NCBI RefSeq assembly: GCF_020216525.1
Contig: NZ_JAIWOY010000005.1
Span: forward strand, 124,001-188,000
Origin: Nocardioides nematodiphilus
GTDB lineage: Bacteria > Actinomycetota > Actinomycetes > Propionibacteriales > Nocardioidaceae
Length of the DNA: 64,000 nucleotides
Direction: 5' to 3'
The translations under genes and the position numbers were made by a program. The notes below the pieces were generated by a model. The model did no database searches and was not told where the DNA came from. It saw nothing but the letters and a program-made list of their open reading frames with translations. Below are positions 56,071 to 64,000 of the stretch, piece after piece (position 1 is the first letter of the stretch; each line of letters opens with the position of its first letter).

Positions 56071-57074
56071 CTGTCCCGCGGCACCACGGTGCGCTCGTCG
56101 ACGTCATCGGGGGCGTCGCGCGCAGCGGTGCCGAGGCGCGTGGCCACCCTGCGGAGCAGCGCGCGCAGCTCTTCGGGACCCTCGACGCGGAACGGCCGGT
56201 CGAGGCCGACGAGCAGCCCGGGGACCCAGTCGAGCCGCTCCGCCCGGATCCGGACCCGTACGCCCCGCCCGGGTGGCTCGAGCTGTTCCAGGAGCGCGAC
56301 CGATGCGGGCAGCCGGGCACGTACGTCCGCGAGGGTGCCGTCGACGATGACGGTGATGTCGTGACGGTAGGGCGCGGTCGCGAGCGACCTGAGGAAGCGC
56401 TGCTGCAGATCGAGGTCGTCGGGGCGGGTGAAGGTGCTCGCCTGCGCCGTCGCCCGGGTGATGCGGTCGAGACGGAAGGAGCGCTCCTCACCGCTCGCTG
56501 CATCGGCGGCGAGGACGTACCAGCGCCCGGAGTGCGCGACGATGCCGTACGGCTCGATGGTGCGCCGGCTCTCGGCGCCGTGCCGGTCGACGTACGAGAG
56601 CGCCACCGGTTGCTGGGCGCGGGCCGCGCCGGCGATCGCCAGCAGCAGCTCCGGCTGGGGCGCGTGGTCGCTCCCGGCCACGGTCAGCTCCACCGTCTCG
56701 AGCAGGGCGTCGACGCGGGCGGCGAGCGGTCTGGGCAGGACGCGTCGGACCTTGGCGATCGCGCTGGAGGTCGCCTGCTCGCTCGCCGCGCCGAGGGCCG
56801 TGCCTGAGGCGGCGAGCAGCCCGAGCAGCACGGCGACCGACTCGTCGTCGGTCAGCATCAGCGGTGGCATCCGGTAGCCCGGCGCCAGCCGGTAGCCGCC
56901 GTGACGACCGCGGGTCGACCAGACCGGGACCTCCAGCTCGACGAGCTGCTCGACGTATCGGCGCACGGTCCGCTCGTCGACCTCGAGGCGACGGGCCACC
57001 GCGGAGGCGGTGTGGGTGCCGCCGGCCTGGAGGAGCTCCAGAAGAGCCAGCACCCGGCTCGTCGGTCCGCTCAT
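56028..57074 (-). CDS. WYL-domain transcriptional regulator (YafY-like)
   Basis: 348 residues. N-terminal HTH_11 (RVLALLELLQAGGTHTASAV, VDERTVRRYVEQL), a middle WYL domain (EPYGIVAHSGRWYVLAAD) and a C-terminal WCX region. WYL proteins sense ligands or nucleic acids. The dyad at 57094 lies directly before its start and that of the divergent VOC gene. Its 3' end overlaps the AraC relic. Confidence 0.9.
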   Translation of the reverse strand: MSGPTSRVLALLELLQAGGTHTASAVARRLEVDERTVRRYVEQLVELEVPVWSTRGRHGGYRLAPGYRMPPLMLTDDESVAVLLGLLAASGTALGAASEQATSSAIAKVRRVLPRPLAARVDALLETVELTVAGSDHAPQPELLLAIAGAARAQQPVALSYVDRHGAESRRTIEPYGIVAHSGRWYVLAADAASGEERSFRLDRITRATAQASTFTRPDDLDLQQRFLRSLATAPYRHDITVIVDGTLADVRARLPASVALLEQLEPPGRGVRVRIRAERLDWVPGLLVGLDRPFRVEGPEELRALLRRVATRLGTAARDAPDDVDERTVVPRDSQPGPSAREPKAAR

Positions 57075-57093
57075 GAGGGAATCCTCGCAGAGA

Positions 57094-57116
57094 TACCGGA
57101 CGGATCCTGTCCGGTA
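57094..57116. promoter_or_regulatory. TACCGGAC-N7-GTCCGGTA dyad between WYL and VOC genes
   Basis: Perfect 8-bp arms, centre GGATCCT, in the 62-bp divergent gap. Probably bound by the WYL regulator, controlling itself and the VOC gene. Confidence 0.65.
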
Positions 57117-57136
57117 AGCCCTCTAGCGTCGCTTAC

Positions 57137-59126
<1,990 letters not shown>

Positions 59127-59153
59127 CCGCGTTGGCACTGATCGTCTGGTCAC

Positions 59154-59190
59154 CCGTCCGGATCCGTGCATGAAACGAATCCGGGCGGGG
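59154..59190. terminator. Terminator after purA
   Basis: CCCGTCCGGAT (59154-59164) and ATCCGGGCGGG (59180-59190) form an 11-bp stem with one mismatch, about 30 bp after the purA stop. Confidence 0.55.
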
Positions 59191-59224
59191 TACAACGCCG
59201 CATCGTAAAAATGAGGGAGCGCGA

Positions 59225-61195
59225 ATGGAGTTGGCGAAGGTCGTCCTGGTCGACGACTCCAGTGAGGTGCGCACGCTCGTCCGCACCCGCCTGGAGCTCA
59301 GCGGACGCTTCGAGGTCGTGGGCGAGGGCGGCGACGGTGCCGAGGCCATCGGTCTCGCGTACCGCCACGAGCCCGACCTGCTCCTGCTCGACACCTCGAT
59401 GCCCACGATGGACGGCCTCGAGGCCCTGCCCGCGATCCTGACCCTGTCGCCGGACACCCGGGTCGTGATGTTCACCGGGTTCGAGGAGCACGGCCTCGCG
59501 ACGGCCGCCCGCGAGCTCGGCGCGTCCGACTTCATCGAGAAGTCGATCCGGATGGACAAGCTGCCCGACCGGCTGCTCGGCGTCCTCGGTCTGCCGCCGA
59601 CGTCGGAGCGTCCGCAGCCAGCGACCGCCCGTGGGCGGCTGCGGGTCGTCGGCGGGAGCGACGCAGCGGCACCCGAGCGTCCTGCCGAGGAGGAGGTGGC
59701 CGAGGACCAGGCCGTCCTCGACGAGCACCTCGAGCGCTTCCGCGAGGTCTTCGAGCGGGCCGCGATCGGCATGGCCACTCTGACACTCAACGGCTCCATC
59801 GTGCGCGCGAACACCGCACTGGCCCGCCTGATGGGCAGCGAGGCCGCCGACCTGGTGGGCGTCGACTACGGCCGCCTCACCGGAGGCGAGGGCGAGGCCC
59901 TCGACGCGGGCCTGGAGGCGATCAGCAGCACAGACACCTCGATGGTCGTCCTCGAGCATCGCCTGCCGGGGGAGGAGGAGCGTACGGCCCGAGTCACCCT
60001 CGCGCCGGTGCGCGACTCCAAGGACCAGCCGCTCTACGTCTTCGCCCAGGTCCAGGACATCAGTGCCCAGCGCTACGCCGAGGACGAGCTGCGCCGCAGC
60101 GAGGAGCGCTTCCGGATGCTGGTCACCGCGGTGCGCGACTACGCGATCTACATGCTCGACCCCGACGGCAACGTCGCCAGCTGGAACGCCGGCGCGCAGC
60201 GGATCAAGGGCTACAGCGCCGACGAGATCATCGGCCAGAACTTCCGGGTCTTCTACCCCGAGGAGGAGCAGGAGGTCGGGCACCCCGAGCACAACCTGGA
60301 GCTCGCGCTGCGCGACGGCGCCTTCTCCGAGGAGGGGTGGCGCGTACGCCGCGACGGCACCCGCTTCTGGGCCGGCGTGGTCATCACCGCCATGCACGAC
60401 GAGGAGGGGCGCCACATCGGCTTCGCCAAGGTCACCCGCGATCAGACCGAGGCCCGCCGCTTCGCCGAGGAGCGGCAGGCGGCGGTGGCGCAGCAGACCC
60501 ACCTGCTCGCCGTGACCGCCCACGAGCTGCGCTCCCCGGCCGCGGTGATCGAGGGCTCGTCCTCGCTGCTGCAGGAGCAGTGGGAGCGGCTCGGCGACAG
60601 CGAGCGCTCGCAGCTGCTCTCCGCGATCGACACCAGCGCCCACCGGCTCCAGCGGCTAGTCTCGGACCTCGCCGCCGCCTCCCGGCTGCAGGACGACGCC
60701 CTGGTGCTCCGCCCCGGCGACGTGTCCCTGGAGGACCTCGTCACCACCGCGGTCGAGCGCACCCGGGCCGCGAACAACGGCGCCGTCATCGAGGTCTCGG
60801 TCGAGTCCGACGTGATGATCCGCGCCGACGGGGGCCGGCTCGCGCAGGCCCTGGACAACCTCCTCGACAACGCGATCCGGCACGGCCGCGCGCCGATCTC
60901 CATCACGGGGCGTGCGACCGGGGACGGCATCGAGATCACCGTGTCCGACGAGGGCCCCGGGGTGCCGGAGGACCTGGCGCCGGAGCTGTTCGACCGCTTC
61001 GCGGTCGGTGGCACGACCGGCGGCACGGGCCTGGGTCTCTACCTCGTCCGGGAGATTGCACGCGGTCACGGCGGCGACGCCGTCTACCGCCCCCGCGACG
61101 GGGCGCAGCCGAGCAGGTTCACCCTCACCGTGCCGAGCGAGCCTGCCGGGACGGTGCGACCGAGCGCAATGGGATATAGCGCAGCAGCCCGATAG
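59225..61195 (+). CDS. Response-regulator/PAS/PAS/histidine kinase fusion
   Basis: 656 residues in one chain: an N-terminal REC domain with acceptor D56 (LLLLDTSMP), an acidic linker, PAS-1 (about 165-285), PAS-2 (about 292-412; YAIYMLDPDGNVASWNAGAQ is a flavin/haem-like PAS pattern), HisKA with H433 in AHELRSP and a HATPase (NLLDNAIRHG, DEGPGVP, GGTGLGLYLV). No transmembrane segment, so a soluble sensor of an internal signal. Its partner output protein is not in the window. Confidence 0.9.
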   Translation: MELAKVVLVDDSSEVRTLVRTRLELSGRFEVVGEGGDGAEAIGLAYRHEPDLLLLDTSMPTMDGLEALPAILTLSPDTRVVMFTGFEEHGLATAARELGASDFIEKSIRMDKLPDRLLGVLGLPPTSERPQPATARGRLRVVGGSDAAAPERPAEEEVAEDQAVLDEHLERFREVFERAAIGMATLTLNGSIVRANTALARLMGSEAADLVGVDYGRLTGGEGEALDAGLEAISSTDTSMVVLEHRLPGEEERTARVTLAPVRDSKDQPLYVFAQVQDISAQRYAEDELRRSEERFRMLVTAVRDYAIYMLDPDGNVASWNAGAQRIKGYSADEIIGQNFRVFYPEEEQEVGHPEHNLELALRDGAFSEEGWRVRRDGTRFWAGVVITAMHDEEGRHIGFAKVTRDQTEARRFAEERQAAVAQQTHLLAVTAHELRSPAAVIEGSSSLLQEQWERLGDSERSQLLSAIDTSAHRLQRLVSDLAAASRLQDDALVLRPGDVSLEDLVTTAVERTRAANNGAVIEVSVESDVMIRADGGRLAQALDNLLDNAIRHGRAPISITGRATGDGIEITVSDEGPGVPEDLAPELFDRFAVGGTTGGTGLGLYLVREIARGHGGDAVYRPRDGAQPSRFTLTVPSEPAGTVRPSAMGYSAAAR

Positions 61196-61206
61196 TCTTC
61201 CGCCCC

Positions 61207-62493
61207 GTGAAGACCCTCGTCATCGGCACCGGCGGCCGCGAGCATGCACTCGCTCTGGCACTCGCGAAGGACAGCGAGGTGCACGCCGCTCCGGGCAACC
61301 CGGGCATCGGCGCGATCGCCTCGCTGCACGACGTCGACATCGACGACGGCACCGCGATCGCCGCGCTGGCGACCGGGATCGGCGCCGACCTGGTCATCGT
61401 CGGTCCCGAGGCGCCGCTCGTCGCGGGCGTCGCGGATGACGTACGCGCCGCAGGCATCCCGGTCTTCGGCCCGTCCAAGGCCGCCGCCCAGCTCGAGGGC
61501 TCCAAGGCGTTCTCCAAGGCCGTGATGGCCGCCGCGGGCGTCCCGACCGCGGGCTCGCGCGTCTGCACGACGCCCGAGGAGGCCGCCGCCGCCCTCGACG
61601 AGTTCGGTGCGCCGTACGTGGTCAAGGACGACGCGCTCGCTGCCGGCAAGGGCGTGGTCGTGACCAACGACCGCGCCGAGGCGCTCGCCCACGCCGAGGC
61701 CTGCGACCGGGTCGTCATCGAGGAGTTCCTCAAGGGCCCCGAGGTCTCCCTCTTCGCGGTCTGCGATGGCATCACCGCCCAGCCGCTGCAGCCGGCCCAG
61801 GACTTCAAGCGGATCTTCGACGGCGGGCAGGGCCCCAACACCGGCGGCATGGGCTCGTACAGCCCGTTGCCGTGGGCACCGGCCGACCTGCGCGAGACCG
61901 TCATGCGCGACGTCGTCCAGCCGACCCTCGACGAGATGGCGCGCCGCGGCACCCCGTTCGTCGGCTGCCTCTACGTCGGCCTCGCACTGACCGAGGCGGG
62001 TCCTCGGGTCATCGAGTTCAACTGCCGTTTCGGCGACCCTGACATCCAGCCCGTGCTCGCGCTGCTCGACTCCTCGCTCTCCGAGCTGCTGCTCGCCGCC
62101 GCGCGCGGTGAGCTGGCCTCCCTGCCGGCTCCGGTCTTCGCCGACGGCGCCTCTGTCACCGTCGTGCTCGCCTCGGCCGGCTACCCGGAGACCTCGTCGA
62201 AGGGCGACGTCATCCGCGGCACCGGTGCGGCCAACGGCGTCAACGACGTCGACGTCATCCACGCCGGCACGGCCATCGTCGCCGCGCCCGAGGAGAGCGA
62301 CCCCGACCACAAGCACCTCGTCACCGCCGGCGGCCGCGTGCTCGCCGTGCGCGCCAAGGGCTACGACATCGAGGACGCCCGCGCCCGCGCGTACGCCGCC
62401 GCGGACCTGATCTCGTTCGACGGCCAGCAGCGCCGCTCCGACATCGCCGCCGAGCCGCTCGGCGTCATCGAGGGCGCCGCCGTCCTCGACTGA
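61207..62493 (+). CDS. purD: Phosphoribosylamine-glycine ligase
   Basis: 428 residues, ATP-grasp. [20 protein letters not shown] at the start, [40 protein letters not shown] and [11 protein letters not shown]. It catalyses the second step of IMP synthesis. GTG 61207 is 11 bp after the kinase stop, so they may be co-transcribed. Confidence 0.96.
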   Translation: MKTLVIGTGGREHALALALAKDSEVHAAPGNPGIGAIASLHDVDIDDGTAIAALATGIGADLVIVGPEAPLVAGVADDVRAAGIPVFGPSKAAAQLEGSKAFSKAVMAAAGVPTAGSRVCTTPEEAAAALDEFGAPYVVKDDALAAGKGVVVTNDRAEALAHAEACDRVVIEEFLKGPEVSLFAVCDGITAQPLQPAQDFKRIFDGGQGPNTGGMGSYSPLPWAPADLRETVMRDVVQPTLDEMARRGTPFVGCLYVGLALTEAGPRVIEFNCRFGDPDIQPVLALLDSSLSELLLAAARGELASLPAPVFADGASVTVVLASAGYPETSSKGDVIRGTGAANGVNDVDVIHAGTAIVAAPEESDPDHKHLVTAGGRVLAVRAKGYDIEDARARAYAAADLISFDGQQRRSDIAAEPLGVIEGAAVLD

Positions 62494-63502
62494 GCGCGGG
62501 AGCTGGCCGCGCAGCGGCCAGCCCGACGACAGCGCCACCCACCAGGGTGGCCGCCGTCGCCAGCGCGCCGCGGTGCTGGGTCGCCCACAGCTGGGGCGAT
62601 CGCGGGTGCGCGCGCGAGTCGAAGACGCCGTGCGCGCCGCGGTCCTCGTCAGCGTCGACCGGCTCCCAGAGGTTGCTCGGCTGGCCGTCGGGTCGCGGCT
62701 CGCCGGTCTGCTGCGACGTCACGCCGGTGCGGCCCAGATAGCGGTCGAGCAGCCCCGGAACGACGGCGTTGGCCGCGATGGTCAGCGCCGTCGACGCCCC
62801 GACCCACCACTCGCGGCGATCGGGATGGCCTGCGGCGTACACGACCGCGCGCGCGGCCACCTCGGGCTGGTAGATCGGCGGGACGGGCTGGGCCTGCCTC
62901 GGCAGTCGTGAGAGCCCCCAGCGGAACTGTGGGGTGTTCATCGCCGGCATCTGGACCATCGTCACCCTCACCCCGCTGCCCTGATGCAGCAGCTCGGCGC
63001 GCAGCGCGTCGTGGAACCCCTGCACCGCGTGTTTGGCACCGCAGTAGGCCGACTGCAGCGGGATGCCGCGATAGGCCAGCGCCGAGCCAACCTGGATGAT
63101 CACGCCGCGGTCGCGCGGCCGCATCCGGCGCAGCGCGGCGCGGGTGCCGTTGACGTAGCCGAGGTAGGTCACCTTCGTCGCCCGCTCGTACTCCTCGGGC
63201 GTGATCTCCTCGAACGGCGCGAACACCGTGGCGAAGGCGTCGTTGACCCACACGTCGATCGGCCCGAGCTCCGACTCGATCCGCTGGGCGGCCGCCTCGA
63301 CCAGACCGTCGTCGCTGACATCGACGATGAGCGGCAGCGCCCGGGCGCCGCAGGCGCGTACCTCCTCGGCCGCCGCGTGCAGCCCCGCCCGGCCCCGCGC
63401 GAGCAGCGCCACGTCGTCACCACGCTGCGCGAAGGCGCGTACGCAGGCACGCCCGATCCCGGCGGAGGCACCGGTCACGACCACCACGCGTCGCGTCGTC
63501 AT
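62465..63502 (-). CDS. SDR family oxidoreductase with C-terminal extension
   Basis: 345 residues. NAD(P) motif [15 protein letters not shown] and catalytic [11 protein letters not shown]. After about residue 240 it has a long tail (about 100 residues) with a hydrophobic segment ([18 protein letters not shown]) that may tether it to the membrane. The start at 63502 is preferred; 63544 is possible. It overlaps the purD 3' end by 29 bp. Confidence 0.87.
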   Translation of the reverse strand: MTTRRVVVVTGASAGIGRACVRAFAQRGDDVALLARGRAGLHAAAEEVRACGARALPLIVDVSDDGLVEAAAQRIESELGPIDVWVNDAFATVFAPFEEITPEEYERATKVTYLGYVNGTRAALRRMRPRDRGVIIQVGSALAYRGIPLQSAYCGAKHAVQGFHDALRAELLHQGSGVRVTMVQMPAMNTPQFRWGLSRLPRQAQPVPPIYQPEVAARAVVYAAGHPDRREWWVGASTALTIAANAVVPGLLDRYLGRTGVTSQQTGEPRPDGQPSNLWEPVDADEDRGAHGVFDSRAHPRSPQLWATQHRGALATAATLVGGAVVGLAAARPAPALSRGRRRPR

Positions 63503-63582
63503 CCCGTACGGTGACCGCGGCGCGGTCCCGCCAATCCCCGTCATTCCTGGCCACGCCCCGCCGCATGGGAGAATCGCTCACC

Positions 63583-64000
63583 GTGACCGTCCCGAACGTG
63601 CTTGCCACCCGCTACGCCGCCGAAGACCTGGCCCGGATCTGGAGCCCCGAGCACAAGATCGTGCTCGAGCGGCAGCTCTGGATCGCCGTGCTCAAGGCGC
63701 AGAAGGACCTCGGCATCGAGGTCCCCGACGGCGTCATCGAGGCGTACGAGAAGGTCATCGACCAGGTCGACCTCGGCTCGATCGCCGCGCGCGAGCGGAT
63801 CACCCGCCACGACGTGAAGGCGCGGATCGAGGAGTTCTCCGACCTCGCGGGTCACGAGCACATCCACAAGGGCATGACCTCGCGCGACCTCACCGAGAAC
63901 GTCGAGCAGCTGCAGGTCCTCAGCTCGCTCAGGATCATCCGCGATCGCGCCGTAGCCGCTCTCGCGCGCCTCGGCCGCCTCGCCGCCGAGCACGAGACCA
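63583..64000 (+). CDS. purB: Adenylosuccinate lyase (5' part)
   Basis: The first 139 residues (VPNVLATRYAAEDLARIWSP, then RHDVKARIEEFSDLAG and HIHKGMTSRDLTENVEQLQV) match the fumarase/aspartase-fold PurB; the HDV and TSRD segments are the IMP-side catalytic motifs. GTG 63583 is preferred over ATG 63565 because a TATAAT-like GAGAAT lies just upstream, implying a leaderless mRNA. The 3' end is outside the window. Confidence 0.93.
   Translation, partial: MTVPNVLATRYAAEDLARIWSPEHKIVLERQLWIAVLKAQKDLGIEVPDGVIEAYEKVIDQVDLGSIAARERITRHDVKARIEEFSDLAGHEHIHKGMTSRDLTENVEQLQVLSSLRIIRDRAVAALARLGRLAAEHET

Overview
The window is a 64 kb piece of a high-GC actinobacterial chromosome, most likely a Nocardioides-like member of the Nocardioidaceae. 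This is inferred from about 70% GC, frequent GTG/TTG starts, the dnaK-grpE-dnaJ-hspR order with HAIR operators, and the actinobacterial families DUF3151, DUF6230/DUF6114 and Suc_Fer-like. I see no rRNA, tRNA, CRISPR array or insertion sequence. Two CDSs are cut by the window edges: a malyl-CoA lyase-type gene on the left and purB on the right.

Left part (0-14.5 kb). A partial mcl-like lyase and a DUF1992 gene are followed by a minus-strand nitroreductase / M20 peptidase / MFS transporter operon. Next on the plus strand is a small Asp/Gly/Thr-repeat peptide, a JmjC-type (cupin_4) hydroxylase and a thioredoxin-like ferredoxin, the first candidate for an uncharacterised peptide-modification locus. 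Then come an anchored hypothetical protein, an aldo/keto reductase, the HspR-controlled chaperone operon dnaK-grpE-dnaJ-hspR and a two-gene operon with a MgtE-N-like helical protein.

Surface/membrane part (14.5-30.4 kb). A nine-gene minus-strand run of exported DUF6230-type proteins, one other exported protein and three small DUF6114 membrane proteins lies divergent to a type I signal peptidase; this is the second candidate system. It is followed by two tandem copies of a gene pair (DUF445-like membrane protein plus Abi-alpha/DUF4393-like protein), the third candidate. clpB with a near-perfect HAIR operator and a low-complexity exported protein close the region. A family of 14-bp dyads (YTACY-N4-RGTAR) recurs upstream of several of these loci and may mark a shared regulon.

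Metabolic part (30.4-46.7 kb). Here lie a second aldo/keto reductase, two Pro-rich membrane proteins, an aminotransferase divergent from pyrE, a DedA protein, a TrmH-like methyltransferase, a lipid/diacylglycerol kinase, class II fructose-bisphosphate aldolase with tandem operators, and a ROK-regulated sugar operon (binding protein, two permeases, YicI-like alpha-xylosidase, GH1 beta-glucosidase). The operon looks suited to xyloglucan-type oligosaccharides and has no ATPase of its own.

Right part (46.7-64 kb). This holds a DHA2 exporter, DUF3151, lysyl-tRNA synthetase, several regulators (LuxR-type, XRE/MmyB-like, TetR, WYL), an FtsX/LolD-like ABC operon with its TetR gene, gene relics, a VOC protein, and the purine genes purA, purD and purB with a REC-PAS-PAS-histidine kinase fusion between purA and purD.
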